This document shows, in pieces, positions 23,933 to 35,329 of a DNA stretch of 64,000 nucleotides; positions within the stretch are counted from its first letter, which is position 1; every line of letters starts with the position of its first letter. Under the pieces are notes generated by a model, which saw only the letters and a list, made by a program, of their open reading frames with translations, was not told where the DNA came from and ran no database searches. The translations under genes were made by a program, and so were the position numbers. Source of the DNA: Epiperipatus broadwayi (Eukaryota > Onychophora > Udeonychophora > Euonychophora > Peripatidae). The stretch is taken from the NCBI GenBank assembly GCA_028023455.1, contig JAQFVV010012499.1, positions 124,001 to 188,000 on the forward strand. Reading direction: 5' to 3'.

Positions 23933-25512
23933 TCAGTAGTTCCTGGTCATGGAGTGGGGTTCATTCCCACTTTCGATATTTTTTATGAGGTCTATAAGAT
24001 TCCTAGTTTCCTGGGCAAAGTTTGGATAGAACTCATGACAAAAGTTGCAGAGCCCAAAAAATGATCGGATCTGTTTTTGAGTAGTCGGGGTTGGAAACTT
24101 CTCTATGGCTGCAACTTTGTCTGGATGTACCTTGATGCCATGTTTGTTAATGACATGACCTAGGAAGGTGATCTCCCCAATAGCAAAACAGATTTTTCTA
24201 AGTTCACTGTGATATTCTTCATTCTGCATTCACTCAGGAACCTTTCCAAATGTTGTAAGTGTTCCTTCACATCTTCTGAGACGATTACTATGTCGTCAGC
24301 ATAGCATACCATCTGCTTTTGTACTTCTTCAGAAAGGACCTGCCTCAAACAGCACATAAGGCCTGCTCCACTATTAATAAGTTTGAAGGGAACCCTTTTA
24401 AATACGTGCGTGTATTCACCATACCGAAATGCAGTGTATTTCTGGTCCCTTGGATCAAGATTAAATTGCCAGTAACTGGTGGTTAAATCTAACATTGAAA
24501 ATACTTTCTTCCCAGTTAATTGTACAAGTACTTCTTGGATAGGAGGGGGAGCATTTCTTTCCGGTATAGTGATGCTGTTTAACCTCCGGGCATCCAAGCA
24601 TAGCCGCAAGTTTCCATTTTTCTTCTTGACGATGACCAATGGGTTGTTATACAGAGAAGAGCTGCCCTTGACAATATTCCATTCGATCATTTGTTTTATC
24701 TGTGCTTCTACTTCATCTTTTATACTGAATGGAATCGGGTATGTTTTGGACTGAATGTAAGTTTCTTCTTTCACTCTGATTCGGTGATTGTACCCTGTAA
24801 TCTCACCCGGCATCAGAGAGAAAGTTATGGCGTATTTCTTGAGGATTCCCCACATTTGTTCGATATCATCCGGTTCAGTGATAATAGATTCTTCAATCAT
24901 TTTGTCGATCATTGAAAGATCAACCGGCTGGATTAGGCAACTTTCATGGTTTCCTTCCCGATGGAGTGATGTTTTAAAGTTGACAGTTTCATTTTCAAAT
25001 GAGCATCTACCTTTAGGGTAGTCAATAATGCCGTGGTTTTGAATCAAAAAGTTGGAGCCCAATACTACATCATATATGAGCCCTGTCATAATAAGAAAGG
25101 TATGCCCTACTAGCCTTTTGTTGATTTCAACCTCCAACCATACTTGATGGTTTTCACTTGACACATTTTTTCCATTAGCCAAGGTCATTTGGATCAGACA
25201 GGTTGGGAGTTGCATTATCTCGCGTCTCTTTTTCAAGTTTCTGATCCATGCTGCAGATACAATGGATGCTTGACTGCCCGAATTGATCAATGCTGATACT
25301 CTGCTCTCCTCTACATTTATTTTGATAATGGGACACAAATGAGTTATCTGATGTCCCTCATTATCTTTCTCAGAGATTAAATTAGTCATTTGATTAATGG
25401 TTGGGACTGGAGTGTCTTTTAAGTAACTTGGGTCCAGAGATCTAAAATGTTTATCCACAGTTTCTAAGAAGTCCATCATTTCATGGATAGTACCAATATG
25501 ACTACCAATCAT
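23933..25512 (-). pseudogene. pol: Ty3/gypsy protease and reverse transcriptase, broken
   Basis: Minus strand. The first open part (24160-25512, 450 residues) starts with a gag/pol linker and then the aspartic protease signature as ALINSGSQASIV. The active-site Asp of the usual D-T/S-G triad reads as Asn here. RT motifs follow: NNPLVIVKKKNG, LRLCLDARRLN, FSMLDLTTSYWQ, AFRYGEYTHVFKRVPF and the catalytic CYADDIVI. A frameshift near 24190-24230 moves the rest to another frame (23933-24229), which holds FLGHVINKHGI and IRSFFGLCNF, the connection to RNase H. The order and motifs are typical of Ty3/gypsy pol. Confidence 0.92.
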
Positions 25513-25519
25513 AAGTTCC

Positions 25520-25990
25520 TGAACCTCTCACGGCATGTTGTGTCCTATCATATGAACAATTTGAGACTCTGGAAAGTTAAAAACTGGACAATGAGCGAAA
25601 TTTGGTTGACTATTGTAAAAAAAACTGGTCGTAGGAATTTCCCTTATTTACTGAAAAATGATCATTAATAAAGTCATGCAACAAGTTTTCTTGCCTCTCT
25701 TCATTCCAGAATGTTTTTAGCAGCTTGTGACAATATTGTTCAAAGGTGTCTGGCTTCTTCTCTAGCCCACCCCACCAGTCTTTGGCCACGGCTTTCAAAT
25801 GGTGTTGAGCAATTAATATTTGTTGAACATTATCCAGAGTTTCTATTGCAAAAGCATCGGCTAAACTGTCTATATGTTAATGAGGATCTTCCCAGCATTC
25901 ACCCTAAAAATCTATGATTTGAATCAAAGGGTATGGAAAGGTCAATGAATTTTCCAGTGGCTTTCCTATTCTGGTTTGTATAAAACAAAG
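25520..25990 (-). pseudogene. gag: Ty3/gypsy gag remnant
   Basis: Minus strand. IIDF, an AFAIE-like block, ILIAQHHLKAVAKDWW (about 25785-25830) and FEQYCHKLLKTFWNEERQ match the capsid core of the retrotransposon gag family (A-x-x-W-W ... F-W-x-E-x-Q). The remnant is close ahead of the protease, with stops near 25530 and 25880. I see no CCHC zinc knuckle. Gag would form the particle in which reverse transcription occurs; this copy is too broken to do so. Confidence 0.75.
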
Positions 25991-27653
25991 GTATGTTATC
26001 GTCTTGAAAATAATAGGTAACACAGATTATCATAACTCATCGTAACTTATATTGGCATGAGACTATCACTATCATTGGTCAGTCCTCTATCTACTTGTGC
26101 TCCTTTCCTTTGAAAATAAATAATCAATGTGAATCGCAAACTTATGGCAGTCTTTCTCTGAATACTTAAATAATGATTTTTTTTCCAGTACATTTAATTA
26201 GGTCTTCCATTGTCCCTATCTTCATTAGCTGCTGCATGTTATTTCCCCAATCTATGTAATCCACCTTTTTTCAGTTTAGTTTTAGTTTGCTACATTTTTT
26301 TTGGTTAGCTCTTTCTATTAATTCTTTGAATGAGACATGCATTTTATTTAAAAACTATTAAAAATAAGAAAAACAAACATTATTCACTTTCCCTCTGTTC
26401 AACTGTTCTCCCATGTCTGAAAAAAAAACCTATACAGATGATTAGTGATATACAAATATTTATACATATATTTTAGCAGGTATTACAAGTAATTATCTGT
26501 ATTGGACACATTTGGTTTTTTTATTATTTAGACAATTGACCCACTACTGTGCAGACAATCAAATTTGCTGACAAATTTATTTATATGGGTGCCAGTGAGC
26601 AAAATAAGATCAATAGGGCACGTGATATAACCCATTGACCCCCAAACCACATATGACTGACTTAATTTTTGATAAAACAATTTTATTGATGATGAATATT
26701 TATTATTTAATAACAACTGATGCATTCCTGATCTGAGTTTAAATATAGGAGTTCACTACTTCATTTTTACTAAGCATGAGGCTTTTGTCAAAATTAATAT
26801 TACACAAGAACTTTTATTTGTTGATATCATTTTTAATCTTGCTAGCATAAAAGCATGTAAACCATTTAAGCATTTTGCCAACTGCATCTGGCTGCTTGGT
26901 GTACACAAAAGGTCTTCACCTGCTTTGAGGTTACTCTAGAAATTATTGTCATTAAAGCATAATGTCACACTGCATCCGACTGCTTGACAGATAATTCCCA
27001 GTGTGAAGGTCTTCACCTACTTTGAGGCTACTAAGAGTATGGAGCGAACATTTAATATATGTGCTAACAAGCAATACTTTGAAATTTAAAACTTTTAACA
27101 TGATATCATATTGGATATTTTTAATTATAAAACTGAGATACATATAATTAATTTTGACACAGACAAAATATTTCATTTATTTTACCCCTTGCTTTGATCT
27201 ATGGACTCTTACTACTTTTCTAACGATATTTTTTCTACTGTCATGAACACTTATAAACAAACATATAATATATATACTGATATAGTACACGTATAATTAT
27301 TTTATATATAATCTCTCTTATTATTTTAACCAACAGTACTATTACGGATTTTAACAAACAAATTCTATTACTGACTGAGCATTTAAAAAAAATAATCTTG
27401 AAAACATTTAATTATAGGAAAGAAAATTACAAAATGACATTTTAATTTATTAAATCATCTCAGTTATGTGTTATAAATCACATAACTTTTCTCTTAAATA
27501 TATACAACACTCTTTAAAATATCACTCTACAGAAACCTTTAATTTATTGAGATCTCAATTGACTGAGTAACTAAAATCATAATTACTATCTCCAGGGCAT
27601 GTGTGGGGTTTATTAAATTGAGCCACAATGATTGGGCAGCCAAAAACATAACC
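25990..27653 (-). other. Leader region of the Ty3/gypsy element
   Basis: About 1.65 kb between the 5' LTR and the gag remnant, with no open frame of note. It holds a diverged tandem pair near 26883-26940 and 26970-27035, with the shared block GGTCTTCACCT. The sequence next to the 5' LTR begins TGG on the minus strand (27651-27653) as primer-binding sites do, but I could not match the following bases to a known tRNA 3' end. Confidence 0.5.
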
Positions 27654-30281
27654 ATGTACCAGTCGAAAAACCTACCAAAAGAACTGCAAGTCGGACCCAA
27701 ATTCAGCTGAATCAAACTGAATTCAAACCCAACTCACTAGATCAGATTAGTATAAATTGACAGCACAGTGCTATGCACCAAGACACTAGCTCAACGGTTG
27801 GTGAGGATCAGAGACCCCTGAACTGACATAAATATCTGATAATAAACTGACTAAAAATAATTTTAAATTGAATCATATGTATATGTTCAGGTTGCCATCA
27901 CAGACAGCGAGCATTAACATTAAAATAATTATAAAAGAATTAAGAACGAAGAAACCAAGTGTGTTTAGAAAATATTTAATAATAATAATTTGTTTTGTTT
28001 GAATTTTAAATAATCATTATATTAATCACCTCTAGCTTTTAACAGAATTTATAATAATAATAATAATAAGAGTGGCAGTCCACAATATTTGAAAGTCTAT
28101 GTCTATGCCCCCAAGAAAAAAATAAAGGCAGATAAAGGTATTCATTAGTAACGGAAATTATTACTCTATTTTATATGAAAGAATGTGATATTTATTTTCA
28201 CATTCGCAAATCCATTCATGAAGAGCAAGATACGTATTTTAGAGCATAACTTTAATCTTTATTGGAAAACTTATTTAATTAAATATAACTGAGAATTTGT
28301 TCAGCTTTAATTGAAATAACTTCATCATGAATTATGAGCATCGGAGCAGGCTTTACTGGAGCAGAGAGGTAACCATGCTGATGAATTATGAGCTAGAAAA
28401 TGAAAGATAATTGCTGGTCGGTAGTTTAAGTCTCTTGGCGACTTGTCTTTCACAAGTCTTACTGCTCTTTTGAGATGTGGAACATGAGGGAAACCAGGAC
28501 AAGTCATAACTATGAGCCCTTGGTGTTCCAATTATAAGATGAACAGGGGAGGGGGGTGCTTTCTTCCTCGATTATTTGAAATAACAGAGATATTACTACT
28601 GATAAGCAAGCGAAATGAACGATAGCCCTACACCAGCAACATTGAAGATGATGACTTGACAGTCATTGTTTGAAAAATAAAACACATATAGAATGCTCTA
28701 CGTGATGACTTGATCAAATTAATTAAAGTCAAACAAGTTTTTAATGAAAACTATTTAAAGTATTTGTAAATCATATTAATTATGCCCCAATCATCGTGCC
28801 CTTCCTGAATCTTAATAGCGAGTAACAGAAATTTGAATTAGAATATATTTGATTCCTTTATCAGCCCTTTTGCAATAAAAACATTTTACGATTATATTTG
28901 ACTAAATAAATATTAGTGGAATGAGAAAATAGTGTGGCATAGATTAGAAATGGAGCTAATAATTTATTATTAGCCAATTATAAAAATAACACACATTTAA
29001 TAATTTCTTTCGACTCGATGATTGATAGAACTGTATAAATCTAGTTCTAATGGGCGAGAATTATTATCAGATTTAATATATTTTTTACGTAAGGCAAATA
29101 GAACAAAGGAGTTTATTGAGTCAAAAGATTATTGGCATATTATTAAAATAACAACATTAATAAATTACACAAATATATATATAATATAATAAATGAACCG
29201 CCAAGTAAGAAAAGAGAAAGTTTACAGACTAGAGGTTGAGAGAACTATGATATAAATTTACAGTAGCATGAGTAAAAGGTTTTATAAAGATGGTTACATT
29301 AAAGAATAAAAGAGCTCTAAAAGGGAGTGTAAAGTAAAGTTTGAAACTGACCAGAAAGTTGAAGGTTCATTATGAAAACATATTACCCATTTCTTCCAGG
29401 ACTGGTTCTTAGTTCACACGTCCGGGTTGGTAAAAACATTGGCATGCATTTAGTTGATTACTGGAACAGCATTTTAGTGGCTTTTCATAACTTTAGCAGC
29501 ATGATTGGTCCAGAAAAAATTCAGCAGCTCCATTGAAGATTTTCAGGGGACTTCAGGAACCGATAGCCAGATTCCTGACGTTTAGCTCCTTACCATGATC
29601 GAAACACTATTTAAAACACACAGAGTATACTGCACTTCTCTACAACAAAGATGGCTCCTTTTTTCCAAACTTTTCAGAGCTATATATAATGTCCTCTGAT
29701 GCCTTCAGGCTAGTGCTTCTTTCATTATCAATGTTTTTAGTTACATTCCTTTGATAAGGCTTTCAAACTCATTAACTTGAATTCATTTTAGAAAATGAAT
29801 TCTTAAAATCAGAAATAATTTTATTTAGGAAATCCTTATCTTTTTTTTTAATTAATAAAACTTTAACTGTTGTTTTTGGAAAGGGAAAATCTGAAAGCTT
29901 ATCGAAAGAATGTAGCTTTTAATTAATAAAACTTTAACAAATTATTTAAAAATAAAATCAAACATTCCCGATGCAATAAAAACTTTTAAACAATTATATA
30001 TACTTAAATATTTACAAATATATATGCACAATCCACACAGTTATATATATAAATTCATGAATAATTCTATCATGAATTTATTAATAGAATTGATCAATTT
30101 AAATCTGAAACTAATTATTTGAATACACATTTATGAAATAAGTTATTCTTTATGGAAATTAGCATGGATTGAACATATAAAGCCCCATTGCATTGAAAAT
30201 TTAAGGTTAGTACTAGGGTTTGAAGTGGGCTTATGGCTAGATGTCATGAAGCTAGGATCGAACTCAGATCTGACTGCTTCA
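27654..30281 (-). repeat. 5' LTR of the Ty3/gypsy element
   Basis: 2628 bp, same TG...CA ends as the 3' LTR. Would contain the promoter for the minus-strand transcript. Substitutions and small gaps against the other LTR run its whole length, so the insertion is old. Confidence 0.93.
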
Positions 30282-30289
30282 ATATCATC

Positions 30290-31280
30290 ACATATATTGC
30301 AAACTAATCTAGTAATTGAATACTACTATTAATTAAAACTTTAATTACTTACATAGAGTCTTAATATTTTAATCTTAAATTAATATCTTTTATATATGTA
30401 TGTTGTGAATGATTAATATTTTGAATCTGCACTTCTAATAATATGTTGGACTATTTCCATCATCTATCAATAAATTTTGAATGTATAGAATTTTTTATAA
30501 AACAATTAAATATTTGTTTTTAATAAGTATGTTATATTTATATTTAATTTTTGTTTGAAATTTTTATTTTATCATGACATTAATTATTGAAAATTTATTA
30601 ATAATTAAGCATGTAAGACCTACCATAAATTATTTTATTGTTTTGCTGAGTTTTTTGTAATTGAAATTTGATTTTGAATATTTCATCAAATATTTTCATC
30701 ATTTTAAATTTATTTTTAATGAAATTTGTTTTACACATTTCATAATTAATTTGTTTTTTTTTCCATACTGAATTCTCTTTTTTTAATTACAAAGTTGATG
30801 TTTTATATTTAAAATTAATTTTGCCTTTTGAGGTTTTAATAAAATTTGTTTAAAATGTTAAGATAAAATAGAAAAAAAGTTTTTTTTTTGTTTAAGGCAT
30901 ACCAGTGATAGAAAAACAACAGTGAAAATCATTAAATAAAGCCTGCAAAATGGAAAATCTACTTTTTTATTAAGTATATAAATAGAAAATAATACAAAAA
31001 AAGTAAAAGTAAATAAAGTCAATTGTTGAGTCATTAAAAATGTTGACTAGTTACTAAATAATTGTTTTAGCTAGATTGTAAAACAAAAGTTGAAAACTGC
31101 TTAAATCCTTATTTCCAGGCAACTGGAAAAGATTTTGTGTATATTGTTTACATGTGCTGTTTAAACTTTAATTTAAAAATTATTATAAAATGTAATTCAA
31201 AATTAATTTAATGTTAAAATATCTGTTTGATCTTTTTATTAATCTATTTATTGTAATCATAAATTTTATTAAACGCCCAT
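30290..31280. other. AT-rich; possible scrap shared with PLE-5
   Basis: 30445-30495 resembles 7415-7470, in the linker part of PLE-5 (AATATGTTGGACTATTTCC against AATATGTTTGACTATTGTT). It may be a PLE relic of which no protein motif remains. Nothing else is recognised. Confidence 0.3.
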
Positions 31281-31287
31281 TATTATA

Positions 31288-31453
31288 TTAAGTAATAATT
31301 TACTAAGGCTGTAACCTTAGAAATAAGCGTCTGAAAAATACGAAGGTAGGAACCTCGCGTCTGAAAAATACGAAGGTAGGGACCTCAGGCTCTACCTTCG
31401 TATTTTTCAGACGCTTATTTCTAAGGTTACAGCCTTAGTAAATTATTACTTAA
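31288..31453. mobile_element. Perfect hairpin element, 62-bp arms
   Basis: 31288-31349 and 31392-31453 are perfect reverse complements, starting TTAAGTAATAATTTACTAAG. The inner part of the arm (CGTCTGAAAAATACGAAGG) is repeated once more in direct orientation within the loop (about 31358-31379). Perfect arms with intact CpGs imply a recent origin. If TTAA is the target duplication, it could be a tiny piggyBac-type MITE, but the next bases are not CCC, so the family is open. It is too large and too ordered for a simple terminator. Confidence 0.85.
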
Positions 31454-31631
31454 TGTATTTATTGTAAATTAGCAATAAAAATAGTTGGGTAGATAATTTT
31501 GCAAATACTGAACAATTTTTTACTAAACAATTGTCTGATGAAAGCTAGACACTTTAACTGAGCAATTTGGAATGTATCGGACTGTACGAGTACTAATTAA
31601 ACAAACTTATGAAGTTATAATAGTTGATATA

Positions 31632-32406
31632 TTAACCCTTTTCTCGCCTCTTACGAGGCCTCTTGTCGACAGCTGACGTCACTCTAATTCCAATATTTTT
31701 AATGCTAGGATATTCGTTTGACAGTTATTGATTAGGTTTTTAAAAGTTCTGTAAGATGGTGCCCTCTTCCAAATTATTTTACAAGTAAAAAATCAATAAA
31801 ACCGCATTTAAAGCTAAACAAAGAAAGAAGCTTGTCGGTGATTGGCTGTCAGCCAGCTCTAAGCCAAAAAAGACATTCTGATTGGCTGGAACAAACAAAG
31901 AAACCGCCTGATCAAAGAAAATAAAGAAAAATGCTGAGATTTTCATTTTTAATGTGATTTAAGGTTTAAAAAAAGTATATTCTGGGAAATTAAAATCATT
32001 TTCACAGGGTATACTAAAAAAACAAAATTATTTTTGAAAAATATTGAAGATTTTAGTAAAAATATTTAAGATTTAGCAAAAAGAAATCTTTACTTTTGCA
32101 TAACGTAAAATTGAAAAAAAACATTTACGTCAGCATTTTTTTTGTTTATATGTTCGCTTTTAATTTGCCAAAATTGAATATTTTATAATAAATAAATAGC
32201 AATTTATTTTTGAAAGAACTTTCGTTCACTTTCATAACCTGAAAAATTAGTAATATACTTTTTATAAACGTATCTGAGTTGAATTTAATATTATAGGCAA
32301 ATATGTTTTAACAATAGGCTTTGTCTTCAGTTTATGAGTTGGCCAATTAAATGATTTGATTTTTACCTCTTACAACCAATAATATAATTAGCGGTTTAAG
32401 GGTTAA
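31632..32406. mobile_element. piggyBac-like non-autonomous element (MITE)
   Basis: The element (31636-32402, 767 bp) is flanked on both sides by TTAA (31632-31635 and 32403-32406). It begins CCCTT and ends AAGGG, with weaker terminal similarity beyond. TTAA targets plus CCC...GGG ends are the hallmark of piggyBac-type transposons. There is no transposase reading frame, so it would need a helper. Its left third is much richer in G+C and CpG than the surroundings. Confidence 0.75.
31674..31890. promoter_or_regulatory. CRE and two inverted CCAAT motifs inside the MITE
   Basis: A full palindromic CRE, TGACGTCA, lies at 31674-31681. Two copies of TGATTGGCTG-like sequence (inverted CCAAT, NF-Y type) lie at about 31839-31848 and 31879-31888, and AAGATGG at 31753-31759 resembles a YY1 core. 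Such a cluster is typical of animal promoters. That it works as one is my inference. Confidence 0.45.
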
Positions 32407-32409
32407 TAG

Positions 32410-33580
32410 CAAACCATATATATATATAATAAATAAAGCTTCAATTAGAATACTACAGCTTTTGAGTTAACAAATGTATGCACTGCTACTCAAAAACATA
32501 TATTTTCTATTATTTATTTTTCAATTCAAACTATAGCTAAATTATGTAATCGGTCATGCATGACAGTGAATTATAAATAGCTTTTTATGATTTTTCATTT
32601 TGAAAAATTATATTCATTGCAGTGCCATTTATGTGTATTGTCAATAATATGTTTTTTACACAAAAAACTATTCTGAACTAAACAAATATAATTGTTATAT
32701 GTTAAATATAGTATATGCTTTGACTGCCACATGTTCTGAGAATCTTTGATAATGATTAATAATTTATTGATTAAGATCTATTGTGCCAACATATGTATTG
32801 TCATCATTCTTTAATATTAGAATGTTTTGTCAGGATAATGTGGTTAATGTTTTTATATAACATATATTATATAAGAAATGAAAAATGTAGTTATAATTAT
32901 TATTAAACTTAAATCAAGCTTATAATGCATTTTTAGTTGTATTCAATAAAAATAAAATAAAAAAAAAAACCTTATCTTTTTTTTATTTTGAATCATTATT
33001 CAATTTATTTCATCCCCATAGTTAAAAATGTGTTTTTTTTTTTTTTCGTTTATTGTTATTAGAGCATTTAGAAATGTGTTTTTTTTTCTTTTTTTTGCAA
33101 ACTTTGATACATTATTTATCAATGATTGACAAATGAATATATTTAGAAAACTATCTAGTTAGATTGACATTGCATTATTTTGAAAAATATTAACTTATTA
33201 ATATTGCAAATAAACATATAAATATATATTTTTTATTAGACATTTGGATTCATATCTCATAAAATTAATACTGTTTACTTCATCAGCAATGCCAGTTGAT
33301 GCTTCTAAAATGTGTAGTATGTTACTTTATAGAGGTTTTCTTACTTTTAATCTTTAAGATTGTTCAGTTGTAATGAATGTATTAATTAATGTTAAATTCT
33401 TACAATCAAAAATTTTCAATTTTTTTCATTTATAAAGATAACTATTAAATAAAATAAAATTTCTGAACAATCATTAGAAATAAAATCCATTTTACTAAAT
33501 AATAAATTGAATAGTGATAAAACAAAGAATAAATAATATTCTTGATTTCTAGAATCCTACTTTTCATTCATAAACAGTAA
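32410..33580. other. AT-rich, no gene seen
   Basis: Poly-A/T runs (32957-32970, 33032-33048, 33078-33099) and (TA)n at 32417-32430. No repeat or coding motif recognised. Confidence 0.5.
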
Positions 33581-33582
33581 CC

Positions 33583-34289
33583 CTTTATGCCAGAAGTGGG
33601 CAAACTATTGATGGTGGACAGATCATCAAGAAATTCTAGCGTGACCATCTGATTAAAATAAAATAATAATAATTGCAACTACATAGCACTAGATTAAATA
33701 ACTACACATAAAAAAATACATCTTTGCAAATGCACAGCTATTACAAATAAGAATCAATTCTTCACTAATAAAGTGTGCAAATTGCTGAGAAATAGACCAG
33801 ATGATACATATATCTTCATTTTAAATGAACAATAATGCATATATCAGTTATAAGTCCATTAACTCAATTCTTCACACAATGTAAAATACACATATCTTTA
33901 TTTTAAATGCACAATGATACATATATCAGTTACAAGACCATTAACTTGATTATATTCTTTGCACAATGTACAAGTGCAATTGTGAAGGTGTTTAGATTTA
34001 AATAATTTATTATTAAAAATTACTATTTTATCCTATTTTAAAAGAGGGGTGTGAAGTTTGAAGCAATTTCAAAGAAAAGAACGTTGTACAATGTTAATAC
34101 AGAATGAGAAGCTTTTTATTCTTAAGGATAAATGCAAAATGTGTTATATATATATTATTTTCAAAAAAAAGGGACATAATGAAAAGGATTTTAAAATTAT
34201 GCATGTAACATGTAAAGCACTGACCCATTACTTAGAAAAAATTACAAAATAGATCGTCTTAAAAAAATGTGCCCACTCCAGGTTTATGT
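33583..34289. mobile_element. Non-autonomous hAT transposon
   Basis: The element (33591-34281, 691 bp) starts CAGAAGTGGGCAAACT and ends with GTGCCCACTCCAG. Twelve of 16 terminal positions pair as inverted repeats, and the GTGGGCA core is typical of hAT ends. The flanks CTTTATGC (33583-33590) and GTTTATGT (34282-34289) share six of eight bases, fitting the 8-bp hAT target duplication. An internal tandem duplication (period about 82) spans 33800-33965. Confidence 0.72.
34058..34252 (+). pseudogene. Possible zinc-finger scrap of hAT transposase
   Basis: The short frame contains CKMC and, 11 residues later, KKGHNEKDFKIMH, which recalls the C-C-H-H BED-like finger at the N terminus of many hAT transposases (KKGNxxRHFxxxH). 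It lies inside the hAT element, oriented towards its right end. The match is weak, and the catalytic part is absent. Confidence 0.35.
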
Positions 34290-34299
34290 TGTCACTGTG

Positions 34300-35035
34300 G
34301 TAATATCACTGTCCTCTAAGATATTTTGAATCCAATTTTGCACTATTAAATTTTTTTTTTAAAAAAAAAACTGTTTTATTAACCTTATTTAAGGTTATTC
34401 TGCTTACAGGTAAAATTGTGCATAATGTTTACATGTAGTAAGATATTGTCTAAATGTTTCTAAAAAAAATTTGGACTGGGGGTGGGGGATCAATCTACAA
34501 TAATAGTAAAAATATAATACTTTGTGTATTTTAAGTTTTATATATATATTGAATGTTGTTGCTCATGAAATTAAATTGCTATTTATTTTCATTTAAATAA
34601 TTATTTAAATATATTCTTCTGAATAAAAATTATACATAGAGGTGATGTACCATCGATTTAAAAAATTTTCTATTATCATATTCAAATAACTTGCTCAAGT
34701 ACAATTTACAACTAAATTTTGAATTCCATAAACATATAATAACTAATGTTATTTTAAAATATTTTTTTTTCCATTGAGATTCTTCTGCATTAATTATTCT
34801 GTGATTTTCTCCATCAAATACTATTTTTTTAAAAATCATTTTTTAAACTTTTTCTATTTCTTACAATTATCAATGTATTGTTTTGAACATTCATGATTTT
34901 AAATCTTACTTGCAATGTTTTTTTTGTAATCAAATGATCTTTGGCATGCCCAATTTTCTGTTAATTTACTATCTCTGACAAAAATAATGCAATAAAAGCA
35001 ATATGTTGCACTATTAATTTTTGAATACACAAATC
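34300..35035. other. AT-rich, no gene seen
   Basis: No motif recognised. A 69-residue minus-strand frame at 34630-34839 is low-complexity and unsupported. Confidence 0.5.
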
Positions 35036-35039
35036 ATTT

Positions 35040-35325
35040 TATATTCATGTTATAATGGTCAGGTAAGTTTGGAGTCTTACAGTATCTACCGTACAAGGAT
35101 GCTCCCAAGCCATTTGAACCTGGAAATTTTATATAGTAGGCAGATACGCAATGTTAAAGATCCAACTTTTATTTTTTATTGACCATTAGTCCATGCCACT
35201 AGCTCTAGGAGATGCAGAGATTTGTAATAAAACTTCTTAAAAATATATATTTAATATTAAAAAAAAAAATAAGCCCATGCCAGTAATAACACACACAAAA
35301 AAACCTTTATTAACGCACATATATA
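35040..35325 (+). repeat. Dispersed repeat pair, copy 1 (unclassified)
   Basis: Matches the reverse complement of 46660-46958: shared blocks include TCTTACAGTATCT, TTTATATAGTAGGCAGATA, CCCATGCCA and GATGCAGAGATTT. Family not recognised; a SINE or MITE is possible. Confidence 0.75.
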
Positions 35326-35329
35326 AATA

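Larger units (their letters stand above)
19305..30285 (-). mobile_element. Ty3/gypsy LTR retrotransposon with very long LTRs
   Basis: Two direct repeats (19309-21962 and 27654-30281), each beginning TGTACCAGTC and ending GACTGCTTCA on the plus strand, flank a minus-strand gag-pol remnant. Both outer edges carry ATAT (19305-19308 and 30282-30285), a 4-bp target duplication. A purine run lies next to the 3' LTR. The pol order, protease, RT, RNase H, integrase with GPY/F domain, is that of Ty3/gypsy. The element is 10,973 bp and all reading frames are broken. LTRs of about 2.6 kb are much longer than the few hundred bases usual in the family. Confidence 0.93.

Noticed and set aside
27631-27653. 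Primer-binding site next to the 5' LTR
   Set aside because: Begins TGG, but the following bases do not match the 3' end of a tRNA that I can recognise.
20037-28531. Short frames at 20037-20255 and 28325-28531 (minus) at equivalent places in the two LTRs
   Set aside because: Starts, stops and frame are not preserved between the LTRs, so a conserved LTR gene is not supported.
31288-31453. Transcription terminator hairpin
   Set aside because: Arms of 62 bp with a repeated core in a eukaryotic setting fit a mobile foldback better; no gene precedes it.
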